Assembly (NCBI GenBank): GCA_027019885.1 | Contig: JALUWC010000308.1 | Location: 1 to 9,526, forward strand | DNA: 9,526 bases | Source of the DNA: Geoglobus sp. | GTDB lineage: Archaea > Halobacteriota > Archaeoglobi > Archaeoglobales > Archaeoglobaceae | Reading direction: 5' to 3' | Part shown: positions 1-6,851 of the stretch, one piece after another | Layout of the letters: every line of letters begins with the position of its first letter | How positions within the stretch are numbered: position 1 is the stretch's first letter | Notes under the pieces: generated by a model | Database searches by the model: none | What the model was told of the DNA's origin: nothing | The model's input: the letters and a program-made list of their open reading frames with translations, nothing else | Translations under genes and position numbers: made by a program

Positions 1-2
1 AG

Positions 3-1397
3 GAGTTCAGAGACTTCGAGGTGAAAGAAGTCCTGTCTGAAAAAGACCTTGTGGAGGCTCTCGAAAACTTTGACTTTAATGCTGTCATCACAGACTACAG
101 ACTGAGGTGGGGAACGGGGTTTGATGTTCTTGCAAAAATCAGGGAGCTCTACCCTTACACACCGATAATTCTCTTAACATTCACAGGTGACGAGGAGATT
201 GCAGTTTCGGCAATAAAAGCAGGCTTTGACGATTATGTTTTGAAAAGCAAGAAGCACATTGTAAAACTCCCCCTTGCCGTAAAAAACGCAATTGAAAAAA
301 AGAAACACGAAGTGGAACTGATAAAATCATACGAGAGGCTTACAGAGAGTGAAAAGAAGTACCGTGAGCTCTGGGAAAACGCAAATGATATGCTGTACAT
401 TCATGATCTGGAGGGAAATTTCTTAGAAGCAAACAGAATGGCACTGGAGACCTTCGGTTACAGCAAAGATGAGATCACGGAACACAACATAGCGGATATT
501 CTCGATTCAGAATACGTTGATGTCGTGATGAGAATGCTGAATGAAATAGTGGAAACAAAAAAACCCACAGAGACATTTGAAGTGCTGTGCAGAACAAAAG
601 ATGGAAGAGAAATCTGGGCAGAGGTGAGAGCAAGACCAATTCTGAAAAATGGAGAGATTGCTGCGATCCAGGGGATTGCGAGAGATGTGACGGAGAGAAA
701 AACGCATGAACGGGAAATTGAAAGACTCAACAGAATTTTAAAGCTTGTAAATGAGATAAACAACCTGATTGTCAGAGAAAGAGAGCTTGAGGATTTGCTC
801 TCAAAAACTGCTGAGCTTCTCAGTGAACAGTACTGCTCTGCTTACATTGGAATGATCTCTGAAGGAAGGATGAGATTCTACCTGTCCGAGCTTGATAACT
901 CAGAATGCGTAAGAATTGCCATTAACGAAAAAAGATACATCGATCTGCTCCCAGGGGAGCATCCAGAAAACTGCCCCCTCATTGAGCTACATGGAGAGCT
1001 TTACGCTCTCACAATTCCGATGATGGTTGATGACAGTGTTAAGGGTGTTCTTGTTGTGCATTCTGAAAGAGAGTTCATGGAAGATGAGAGGGAGATGCTG
1101 ATAATACTCTCAGGAGACCTTGCTTTTGCTGTCAGAGCACATGAAGTATTTGAGGAAAGAAAGAAAGCGTACGAGCAGATTGAACGCAACATAGAGCAGT
1201 TTGCATTTCTGATAGACAAGATAAGGAACCCCCTTACGGCAATAGTCCTCATTTCGGAGAGGGTGCCCGAAGAGGAAAGAGAGAAGATTCACGAAAACAT
1301 TGAAAGAATAAATCATATTCTGAGAGAGCTTGATAGGGGATGGGTTGAAAGCGAGCTGATTAGAGAATTTCTGAGAAAGAGCTTTGAGTCTGAATAA
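3..1397 (+). CDS. Receiver-PAS-GAF signalling protein with degenerate histidine-kinase-like end (5' truncated)
   Basis: This is a cytoplasmic signal-transduction protein with no membrane segment. The frame is open to the left edge, and the visible receiver domain lacks its first strand and acidic pair, so the true start lies outside the window; the GTG at 21 is probably internal. Numbering from that GTG, the receiver runs to about residue 95 with phosphoacceptor Asp25 (VITDYRL), Thr53 or Thr55, and Lys75. A PAS domain follows at about 107-226, ending in the usual GIARDVTERK. A GAF-like domain is at about 235-375. The C-terminus, about 385-458, resembles a HisKA dimerisation helix pair, but the H-box reads DKIRNPL (Asp399 where histidine is expected) and no ATPase domain follows before the stop. 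It is therefore unlikely to autophosphorylate and may act as a relay or scaffold. The input signal is unknown. Domain order is clear; the GAF call is the weakest part. Confidence 0.85.
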   Translation, partial: EFRDFEVKEVLSEKDLVEALENFDFNAVITDYRLRWGTGFDVLAKIRELYPYTPIILLTFTGDEEIAVSAIKAGFDDYVLKSKKHIVKLPLAVKNAIEKKKHEVELIKSYERLTESEKKYRELWENANDMLYIHDLEGNFLEANRMALETFGYSKDEITEHNIADILDSEYVDVVMRMLNEIVETKKPTETFEVLCRTKDGREIWAEVRARPILKNGEIAAIQGIARDVTERKTHEREIERLNRILKLVNEINNLIVRERELEDLLSKTAELLSEQYCSAYIGMISEGRMRFYLSELDNSECVRIAINEKRYIDLLPGEHPENCPLIELHGELYALTIPMMVDDSVKGVLVVHSEREFMEDEREMLIILSGDLAFAVRAHEVFEERKKAYEQIERNIEQFAFLIDKIRNPLTAIVLISERVPEEEREKIHENIERINHILRELDRGWVESELIREFLRKSFESE

Positions 1398-1400
1398 AAG

Positions 1401-2495
1401 TTACGGTATGTAAATCTTCTTCATCTTTGAAATTTTTTCTATCCTTTCAATAGCAAACATCTCTGCTGCCTTTGCTGTTGATGCTGGCATTCCAGAGCTG
1501 TCGAGCATACTTTCAGACATTCTGAAAATTCTATCCAGTCTATCCCCAATTTTCTCGATCTCCCTTTTAAGCATCCTCTCATCTATTTCTCCATGCATAT
1601 ACTCATTTGCAACTGTAATCAGGCCGCCTGCGTTTATTATGAAGTCAGGTGCATAGAGAATTCCCATTCCTGAAAGCACCTCTCCATGTCTCTCACTCTC
1701 GAGCTGATTGTTTGCAGCTCCCGCCACTATTCTGCAGTTCAGCCTTTTTATTGTTGTATCATTTATCACTCCACCGAGGGCAGATGGCGAGAAAACATCG
1801 CATTCAACAGAGTAGATTTTTGATGGTTCAACATACTCAACACGCCCCTTCCCGATCTCAATGCATTCTTTCACCCTTCTCCTGTCAATATCAGTGACGG
1901 TAAGCTTTGCACCATCCTCCACCAAAAGCCTTGCAAGCTCCATCCCCACCTTCCCAACACCCTGAACTGCAACATGTATCCCCTCAAAAGACTCGTCGCC
2001 GTAAAGGTATCTGAGACATGCCTTTATCCCCACATACACACCATAGGCCGTGAAGGGGGATGGATCGTATCTGACTCCACTAACATATCCGGTTTCCTGA
2101 GCTACAGTTTGCATGTCCTCAAGAGTTGTTCCAACGTCCTCTCCAGTTATGAATCTCCCGCCAAGAGTCTCAATAAATCTGCCATAGCTTCTGAGCAGAT
2201 ATTCATTTTTTATATTCTCAGGATCCCCAAGTATAACTGCCTTTCCACCCCCCAAATTCAGCCCCGCTCCTGCTGCCTTTAAAGTCATGGCCCTGGCAAG
2301 TCTCATCACATCCTTTAAAGCCTCCATCTCGCTTCTGTAGTTCCATATCCTTGTTCCACCCAGAGCCGGGCCGAGAGTTGTGTCATGGATTGCAACTATG
2401 CTTTTCAGACCTGTTTTAGGGTCGCTGAAGAAGATGATTTCCTCAAAGCCCTCTCCAAGCATTGACTCAAACAAAGAACTCTGCTGTAACTGCAT
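1401..2495 (-). CDS. Leucine/valine/phenylalanine-type amino acid dehydrogenase (NAD-dependent)
   Basis: This enzyme oxidatively deaminates a hydrophobic amino acid to its 2-oxo acid with NAD, in the cytoplasm. The 364 residues match the length of leucine dehydrogenases rather than glutamate dehydrogenases (usually over 410). The N-terminal domain has GPALGGTR at 42-49, then the family signature with substrate Lys73 and catalytic Lys85 in GLNLGGGKAVI, and GEDVGTT near 118-124. The Rossmann fold shows VQGVGKVG near 177-184, with TVTDID about 20 residues on; the Asp suggests NAD rather than NADP. The start is ATG 2495, because GAGGTGAT at 2507-2500 sits four bases ahead; the longer GTG start at 2504 lies inside that site. 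It overlaps the beta-subunit gene by 29 bases and is last in the operon, so its product would feed the oxidoreductase encoded upstream. Leu, Val, Ile or Phe preference cannot be read from sequence. Confidence 0.9.
   Translation of the reverse strand: MQLQQSSLFESMLGEGFEEIIFFSDPKTGLKSIVAIHDTTLGPALGGTRIWNYRSEMEALKDVMRLARAMTLKAAGAGLNLGGGKAVILGDPENIKNEYLLRSYGRFIETLGGRFITGEDVGTTLEDMQTVAQETGYVSGVRYDPSPFTAYGVYVGIKACLRYLYGDESFEGIHVAVQGVGKVGMELARLLVEDGAKLTVTDIDRRRVKECIEIGKGRVEYVEPSKIYSVECDVFSPSALGGVINDTTIKRLNCRIVAGAANNQLESERHGEVLSGMGILYAPDFIINAGGLITVANEYMHGEIDERMLKREIEKIGDRLDRIFRMSESMLDSSGMPASTAKAAEMFAIERIEKISKMKKIYIP
1433..1438 (+). terminator. Possible U-run terminator for the signalling gene
   Basis: A run of six T on the + strand begins 36 bases after the stop of the receiver-PAS gene, inside the 3' end of the convergent dehydrogenase gene. 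Archaeal intrinsic termination can use short U-tracts without a hairpin. The position fits, but the same run also simply encodes Lys/Phe-type codons on the other strand, so this is weak. Confidence 0.25.
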
Positions 2496-3387
2496 GCTTA
2501 TCACCTCTCATATGGGCAAATCTTTTCCACCTTTCCGTGATGTATTTTCTGATTTCTCGGATTTCATCATCATTCAAATGCCTAAACCTTCCCTGCAAAA
2601 GCAAATACTCCTCAATGTCCCTCATCCTCTTCCTTCCATCAGCTATGGCTTTGCTTACACCCGTAAACCTCAAAATTCCATGTTCGCATTCGTAAAGAAT
2701 CCACATCCCGGTTTCAACAGCAAGTCTTGCGATCTCAACCGTTTTCTGCATCGGATATCTCCAGCCAGGTGGACAGGGACTGAGAATCTCAATGTATCTG
2801 AAGCCTTCGATCTTCCTTGCCTTTTTGATTTTCTTGTAAAGATCATCTAAATAGCCTGCCGAAGCTGTTGCCACATAGGGGATTCCGTGGGCAACCATGA
2901 GCTCGGCAACGTCCTTTCTGTGCTCCCTCTTGCCTCGAATTGTTGTTGTCGTCCACGCCCCATAGGGTGTGGCGGAGCTTCTCTGTATTCCCGTATTTGA
3001 ATACATTTCATTGTTGTAGCAGATGTAGATTATGTCCTCATTTCTCTCTGCCGCCCCTGATAACGCCTGGAGACCTATGTCATAGGTTCCTCCATCTCCA
3101 GCCCATACAACAACATTCGCATCGATTCCCTGATGCTCAAGAGAGGCCTTCAGACCGGATGCAACTGCTGCAGAGCATGCGAATGCAGAGTTGACAGCAG
3201 GAACGGCTATTGCAGAATTGGGGAACACCCCCTGATAAACTGATGTGCAGCTTGCAGGAACAACAAGGACTGTGTTCTTTCCAAGAGCTTTTAAAACAAT
3301 CCTCAAAGCCATTGAAGAAGCGCATCCATGACATGCTGAATTTCCCTCAAGCAGGTACTCCTCCTGTGGTATTGCAGACATTTTCAT
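2467..3387 (-). CDS. 2-oxoacid:ferredoxin oxidoreductase, beta (TPP-binding) subunit
   Basis: This is the catalytic half-site subunit that binds thiamine pyrophosphate and a [4Fe-4S] cluster. With the alpha, gamma and delta parts it converts a 2-oxo acid and CoA to acyl-CoA, CO2 and reduced ferredoxin. The TPP signature runs from AGDGGTYDIG (96-105) to NNEMYSNTG (125-133), followed by the PYGAWTTTT segment near 141-149 typical of Por/Vor beta subunits. Likely cluster ligands are Cys19 and Cys22 (CHGC), Cys47 and Cys205. The start is ATG 3387: GGAGGTG sits five bases upstream, and the ATG overlaps the alpha stop as ATGA. The longest open frame (to 3408) would add seven residues that encode the alpha tail region instead. 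The 306 residues match the family. The last 15 or so residues extend past the usual end and overlap the dehydrogenase start. Pyruvate versus branched-chain specificity is not decidable from motifs alone. Confidence 0.92.
   Translation of the reverse strand: MKMSAIPQEEYLLEGNSACHGCASSMALRIVLKALGKNTVLVVPASCTSVYQGVFPNSAIAVPAVNSAFACSAAVASGLKASLEHQGIDANVVVWAGDGGTYDIGLQALSGAAERNEDIIYICYNNEMYSNTGIQRSSATPYGAWTTTTIRGKREHRKDVAELMVAHGIPYVATASAGYLDDLYKKIKKARKIEGFRYIEILSPCPPGWRYPMQKTVEIARLAVETGMWILYECEHGILRFTGVSKAIADGRKRMRDIEEYLLLQGRFRHLNDDEIREIRKYITERWKRFAHMRGDKHAVTAEFFV
2500..2507 (-). promoter_or_regulatory. Ribosome binding site of the amino acid dehydrogenase
   Basis: GAGGTGAT is a full-length match to the archaeal 16S 3' end, four bases before ATG 2495. 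It lies within the coding end of the beta subunit, so translation of the last operon gene is initiated independently while that of beta is finishing. It decides the start, since the GTG at 2504 would place the initiation codon within this site. Confidence 0.8.
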
Positions 3388-4523
3388 ACAACCACCTCCA
3401 TAACCCATCCCGAACGGATTTTTCCAGAAACAACCCTCTCAAATATTTCAGATCTGACATCTCTCCCTCCAAGCCCAACAACACACCCGTAAATCTCAGG
3501 CGATGATGGAGAATTGTGGAAAGATGATTTTAGTTCCTGAAAAATCTGTCCTTCCGATCCCATGCTGACAGATCTGTCAAAAACATACACCTTCTCAACG
3601 CCATTCAGAGATTTAACAACATGCTTTGATGGGAATGGCCTGAAGCTTCTTATTCTCAAAAGTCCAGCTCTTATTCTCCTCTTTCTCAGGTTATCAACAG
3701 CTATTTTTGCCTCGGAGGAAATAGCTCCTGCTGTTACAATCGCAGTGTCCGCATCTTCAAGCCTGTATTCCTCGGTTATCAGTGATGTGTTTCTTGAGAA
3801 TATTTCAGAGAATTCTCTCTCAACGCTTTCCATCACTTTCAAAGCTCTTTCATGTGATCTGAATATGCTGTGTCTGAGCTCCATGAAGTATTCAGGCGGG
3901 GTTATGTTTCCATGTGTCTCAGGATTGTCAAAATTAACCTTCCAGACAGGTTCGTATTCATTCAGGAGCTCGCTCAGATTATCGATTCTTACAGGCATTG
4001 ATGTATGGGAAAGAACAAAGCCGTCATAACACACCATGGCTGGAAGGAGAACATCCTGATGCTCGGCAACCTTGTATGCCATTGCAACTGAATCATAGAT
4101 CTCCTGATTGCTCTCGCAGTAAATCTGAATCCATCCCACATCCCTCTGAGACATCGCATCACTCAAATCAGCCCATATGTTCCACCCGGGCCCTATTGCT
4201 CTGTTGGCAACAGTCATGACTATGGGTGTTCTTGCATTGACAGCGTAGTGAAGCATCTCATGCATGTAGGCCAGACCGTGGCTTGAAGTGGCTGTGAAAG
4301 CTCTTGCCCCTCCAAGACTTGCTCCAATACATGCTGACATTGCTGAATGCTCAGATTCAACAAGAATGAGCCTTGCGTTCATCTCTCCCCTTTCAACCAT
4401 TTCTGCGATCTCTTCAACAACGGGAGTGGACGGGGTTATTGGATATGCAGAAACAACATCAACTCCTGAATTTTTAACCGCATAGGCTGCTGCCTGATTT
4501 CCGGTTAGAAGCATTTCCTTCAT
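3384..4523 (-). CDS. 2-oxoacid:ferredoxin oxidoreductase, alpha subunit
   Basis: This subunit carries the pyrimidine-binding half of the TPP site and the CoA-side domain of a cytoplasmic 2-oxoacid:ferredoxin oxidoreductase. The N-terminal domain has GNQAAAYA (8-15), the hallmark AYPITPSTP (26-34) and VESEHSAMSA (55-64), whose glutamate region activates TPP. GPGWNIWADLSDAMSQRD at about 111-128 is the substrate-side loop. The C-terminal transketolase-like domain starts near 255, with DTAIVTAGA and IRSFRPFP at 291-298. At 379 residues it is of normal length. ATG 4523 has GGAGGTG five bases upstream and overlaps the gamma-delta stop as ATGA. Its position between gamma-delta and beta matches the usual cluster. 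The loop at 111-128 looks to me more like branched-chain (Vor-type) than pyruvate (Por-type) enzymes, but that is from memory and unconfirmed. Confidence 0.92.
   Translation of the reverse strand: MKEMLLTGNQAAAYAVKNSGVDVVSAYPITPSTPVVEEIAEMVERGEMNARLILVESEHSAMSACIGASLGGARAFTATSSHGLAYMHEMLHYAVNARTPIVMTVANRAIGPGWNIWADLSDAMSQRDVGWIQIYCESNQEIYDSVAMAYKVAEHQDVLLPAMVCYDGFVLSHTSMPVRIDNLSELLNEYEPVWKVNFDNPETHGNITPPEYFMELRHSIFRSHERALKVMESVEREFSEIFSRNTSLITEEYRLEDADTAIVTAGAISSEAKIAVDNLRKRRIRAGLLRIRSFRPFPSKHVVKSLNGVEKVYVFDRSVSMGSEGQIFQELKSSFHNSPSSPEIYGCVVGLGGRDVRSEIFERVVSGKIRSGWVMEVVV
3393..3399 (-). promoter_or_regulatory. Ribosome binding site of the beta subunit
   Basis: GGAGGTG lies five bases before ATG 3387 and inside the last codons of alpha. 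Together with the ATGA stop/start overlap it indicates translational coupling of alpha and beta, expected for subunits of one complex. Confidence 0.8.
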
Positions 4524-5380
4524 GCGAACACCTCCCTTTCAGAAGTGATGGCTTTCCTATGGCAAACTTCCAGGCAGACAAGACATCCCTTGCAGAATGT
4601 GTAATCGATTTCAACAGAGTCTTTTTTTCTTTTGATTGATCCTTCAGGACAGTAAATCCAGCAGTTCAGGCAGTTTGTGCATCTGTCATGATCAATAACA
4701 GGTCTGAAATCCCTCCAGTATCCGGTAATTCCTCCGGCTCCCTTCCCCGGTTTTGATACCGGAATCCATACCTCACCGGCTTTTTTCTTTTCTCCAACTC
4801 CATTCCTTTTAACACCCCTGATTTCCAAGATCTCAGCATTATCGTAAGCTGAATGAAGAGCCCTTATGCTATCTTCATGACTTTTTTTAAATCTGTTAAC
4901 AATAACCTTCTCAACATTTTCGATGCCTATGTGCGGAAAAATTTTGAGAAAAGCACCGATGAGGGGGATATTGACAACAGGATTCCCAGCAACGAAAAGA
5001 TTATTTTTTATTGCAATCTCAACTCCATCGACTTTTGCAACAGTTAGGTTGATATCAGGAAATAATTTTTCATCGATTTCAGAGGAAGAACTTATGGCAA
5101 CACCGCCTCCACTCTTCAGTCCATGAAAGACATCCACCGTTTTCATCACGAGAGGGTCAAAAATCAGCACATAGTCAGGAGTGTATATCTGGCTCCTCTC
5201 TCTAACTTCATCCTCTGAGATCCGTGTAAAAGCCATTACAGGGGATCCTCTTCTCTCAGCCCCAAAGAATGGAATTGACTGGGAGTGATATCCTTCAGCA
5301 AATGCAGCTTCAGCAAGAATTTTTGATGCAGTGACTATTCCCTGACCTCCCCTACCGTGAAGTCTTATCTCCCACCTCAT
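4520..5380 (-). CDS. 2-oxoacid:ferredoxin oxidoreductase, fused gamma-delta subunit
   Basis: A single chain joins the gamma subunit (CoA-binding type) to the ferredoxin-like delta subunit that passes electrons out of the complex. The gamma part, residues 1 to about 185, begins with MRWEIRLHGRGGQG and contains FFGAERRGSP at 38-47. A linker rich in Lys and Gly (about 190-218) leads to the delta part, with GYWRDFRPV at 220-228. Two [4Fe-4S] motifs follow: Cys234/237/240/244 and Cys263/266/269/273. The first ends in the usual Cys-Pro, but the second has Cys-His. It is the first structural gene of the operon and overlaps alpha by four bases. I chose ATG 5380 because it gives the standard gamma N-terminus; ATG 5428 would add 16 residues. 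Neither start has a ribosome binding site, and a TATA-like TTTATT 26-31 bases before 5380 suits a leaderless message. Confidence 0.88.
   Translation of the reverse strand: MRWEIRLHGRGGQGIVTASKILAEAAFAEGYHSQSIPFFGAERRGSPVMAFTRISEDEVRERSQIYTPDYVLIFDPLVMKTVDVFHGLKSGGGVAISSSSEIDEKLFPDINLTVAKVDGVEIAIKNNLFVAGNPVVNIPLIGAFLKIFPHIGIENVEKVIVNRFKKSHEDSIRALHSAYDNAEILEIRGVKRNGVGEKKKAGEVWIPVSKPGKGAGGITGYWRDFRPVIDHDRCTNCLNCWIYCPEGSIKRKKDSVEIDYTFCKGCLVCLEVCHRKAITSEREVFA
4529..4535 (-). promoter_or_regulatory. Ribosome binding site of the alpha subunit
   Basis: GGAGGTG lies five bases before ATG 4523, within the last codons of the gamma-delta gene. It has the same sequence and spacing as the beta-subunit site, which suggests matched translation rates for these two subunits. 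Confidence 0.8.
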
Positions 5381-5405
5381 AACATTATGTAGTTGTACCT
5401 CATCC

Positions 5406-5460
5406 AATAAATCATAACAATCAAACATGAACGTATTTAATCGATATTTTTATTAAAAAT
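5406..5460 (-). promoter_or_regulatory. Promoter region of the oxidoreductase-dehydrogenase operon
   Basis: This very AT-rich stretch lies between the regulator stop (5471) and the operon's first gene. On the - strand it holds several TATA candidates: TTTTTAATAAAAATA near 5446-5460, TTAAATA near 5434-5440, and TTTATT at 5406-5411. The last is 26-31 bases ahead of ATG 5380, right for leaderless initiation; the first would suit ATG 5428. An inverted repeat TTTAAT-N10-ATTAAA (5436-5457) overlaps the upstream boxes and could be an operator, though such repeats are easy to find in AT-rich DNA. A T-run here could also end the regulator message. Confidence 0.5.
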
Positions 5461-5470
5461 TCATATTAAA

Positions 5471-6211
5471 TTAATGAACAAGATGTTCCGAATCTATTTT
5501 TATGTCATATAGGTGGGGCTCCCTGTCTCTGAGCTCTTCGAGGAAAATCTTGATTATTTTAGACTCAGCCGTTCTCAGATGATGAAGACAGGTGGATTTT
5601 GCAATGCCAAAATGCTTTGCAAGCTCATCAACACTCATTTTTCTCGGCCATTCAAAGTATCCGTTCCTGTAGGCCTCGATCAGCACTTTTTTCTGCTTCA
5701 TCGATAGATTCCTCGATACCTTCTCTATGATATCCGAATATCTGTCATCATCCAACGATCTGAGATTTGTTATGCTCAGAATTTCAACACTCACGGTGTC
5801 GAGCTCTGAGAGGCTGTCGAGGGTTTCCTTCAATTTTTCCTCATCAACAAGAATGTTCCAGTATTCGTGTCCACTCGATATCGCAACACTTATCGGCATG
5901 AACTCAAGAGACATGACCTTATCGTAAAATGTTTTATCAGGAGGGAAGCGGGCATGAATGTCGGCTTCAAGATCATTTCTTCCAATGATGAAGATATCAT
6001 AGGCGTAATCCTTGTAATTTTCCATGTCCTCGATGAATGCCTTCAGATCTCCGTAGCTTTCAGCGATGAGATGGAAGTTCGCCCTTACCTCATTCTCAAG
6101 CTTGTAAACACCCTTGGTGATGAGAGTCACATGAGGATGGTCTCTTGTGGTTTCAATTGACCAGCAGTGAGGATGCCAGAGCTTTAACGCAACCTTTTTC
6201 AGACCAATCAT
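5471..6211 (-). CDS. Bat-type (HTH_10) transcriptional regulator
   Basis: This is a likely DNA-binding regulator, and its position makes the adjoining amino acid catabolic operon the obvious target. The C-terminal HTH_10 domain spans about 168-222: LSMKQKKVLIEAY, the characteristic GYFEWPRKMS (184-193), then the recognition helix region ELAKHFGIAKSTCLHHLRTAE. The N-terminal 160 residues would be the sensor; I recognise no named domain, but a HPHCW motif at 13-17 (two His, one Cys) could bind metal, haem or sense redox, which is speculative. The start is ATG 6211, with GGCGGT three bases ahead. A GTG at 6232 would add seven residues and would be nearly leaderless relative to the predicted transcription start, so it stays possible. 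The target and ligand are inferred only from position. Confidence 0.85.
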   Translation of the reverse strand: MIGLKKVALKLWHPHCWSIETTRDHPHVTLITKGVYKLENEVRANFHLIAESYGDLKAFIEDMENYKDYAYDIFIIGRNDLEADIHARFPPDKTFYDKVMSLEFMPISVAISSGHEYWNILVDEEKLKETLDSLSELDTVSVEILSITNLRSLDDDRYSDIIEKVSRNLSMKQKKVLIEAYRNGYFEWPRKMSVDELAKHFGIAKSTCLHHLRTAESKIIKIFLEELRDREPHLYDIKIDSEHLVH

Positions 6212-6246
6212 TTTACCGCCTTTACCTAACACTATTAATCATTATG

Positions 6247-6258
6247 TCTGACGCCAGA
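6247..6258. repeat. Short inverted repeat between TATA box and start site of the regulator
   Basis: TCTG-ACGC-CAGA is a 12-base element with 4-base arms lying immediately downstream of the TATA box of the regulator gene, between it and the predicted transcription start. A repressor bound there would block initiation, so autoregulation is possible. The arms are short enough to arise by chance. Confidence 0.3.
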
Positions 6259-6274
6259 TATAAAATAAGTTTCG
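6258..6274 (-). promoter_or_regulatory. Promoter of the Bat-type regulator
   Basis: On the - strand a BRE-like CGAAAC is followed directly by TTATTTTATATC, a good archaeal TATA box. Its centre near 6261 predicts transcription starting near 6235, leaving about 24 bases of leader before ATG 6211. Confidence 0.6.
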
Positions 6275-6323
6275 ACCATGGACTATTGCATTTTGTGGCA
6301 AAGTGACAACTAAAAACTTACAT

Positions 6324-6776
6324 TCATCGAAGGAGCTTTTTCAGGAAATCTTCATCCTCTCTGAGCCTCATGAGAAGCTCCTGCTTTTCATGGAGGAACA
6401 GGGTTGCATTTCTCTCCACCTCGCTAAGATCCACGCTTCCTCCCTCTCCGACTCCGGGGCAGTCAACAACAAGCCTGAGCTTGATGAAGGGTTCATCTCC
6501 GTATCTCACCTCATGAATCACAAAGGGCAGAAGTCTGCATGCGACAGGTTTTATATCCTCAATTCCGCATCTGAGATCGTTCCTCAAAAATATGCATCTC
6601 CCATCTTTTCCTTTCAGAAGGATTCTGCTGTCATCTATCCTGAAGAAATCAGAGTGCCTTTCAGATATTCTCTCAACATCCTCAAGTGTCAGCTCAATTC
6701 CCTCAGAGCAGCATCTCGCATTGCATTCATGATAAAGACATTCCCAGTCCTCAACCTTCTCAAGAAATATGATCAT
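6324..6776 (-). CDS. YkgJ-family cysteine cluster protein
   Basis: This small cytoplasmic protein of unknown function belongs to the family annotated as YkgJ/Fe-S oxidoreductase or zinc/iron-chelating (PF03692). In 150 residues it has eight cysteines in the family layout: Cys13, Cys18, Cys22 and Cys23 near the start, Cys61, Cys70 and Cys80 in the middle (the last in KPVACRLLPF), and Cys106 in VDCPG. These probably ligate Zn or an Fe-S cluster; neither is proven for most members. The start is ATG 6776, because TTTAAAATA centred near 6802 lies 26 bases upstream, as expected for a leaderless message, and the residues from longer starts (6818 or 6845) look non-coding and cover the promoter region shared with the divergent RidA gene. 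A T-run eight bases past the stop may terminate it. No functional link to its neighbours is evident. Confidence 0.8.
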   Translation of the reverse strand: MIIFLEKVEDWECLYHECNARCCSEGIELTLEDVERISERHSDFFRIDDSRILLKGKDGRCIFLRNDLRCGIEDIKPVACRLLPFVIHEVRYGDEPFIKLRLVVDCPGVGEGGSVDLSEVERNATLFLHEKQELLMRLREDEDFLKKLLR

Positions 6777-6797
6777 ACCCTTACTTTTTCCTGAACT

Positions 6798-6806
6798 TAT
6801 TTTAAA
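6798..6806 (-). promoter_or_regulatory. TATA box of the YkgJ-family gene
   Basis: TTTAAAATA on the - strand is centred about 26 bases before ATG 6776, placing the transcription start at or next to the initiation codon. No ribosome binding site at usable spacing is present, which agrees with leaderless translation. Confidence 0.5.
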
Positions 6807-6823
6807 CTTCTGAATCATAAGAG

Positions 6824-6830
6824 TTAATAA
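6824..6830 (+). promoter_or_regulatory. TATA box of the RidA gene
   Basis: TTAATAA is centred about 25 bases before ATG 6852, with no ribosome binding site in between, so a leaderless transcript is likely. It is roughly back to back with the YkgJ-gene TATA box, forming a compact divergent promoter. Confidence 0.5.
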
Positions 6831-6851
6831 TCTTCCTGCCAGCAATTATGC

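Noticed and set aside
21..1397. Taking GTG 21 as the true start of the receiver-PAS protein
   Set aside because: The frame is open to the left edge, and the receiver domain would lack its first strand and acidic residues, so the gene is cut by the window.
2380..2850. A 156-residue open frame on the + strand across the dehydrogenase/beta junction
   Set aside because: It is antisense to two clearly recognised genes, with low-complexity composition and no ribosome binding site or promoter of its own.
5429..5470. A small gene between the regulator and the operon
   Set aside because: The gap is AT-rich with TATA-like and T-run elements and holds no reading frame with a ribosome binding site.
6303..6794. 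A 163-residue open frame on the + strand opposite the cysteine-cluster gene
   Set aside because: It mirrors the coding frame of a recognisable eight-cysteine protein on the other strand, has no family features, and covers the TATA region of that gene.
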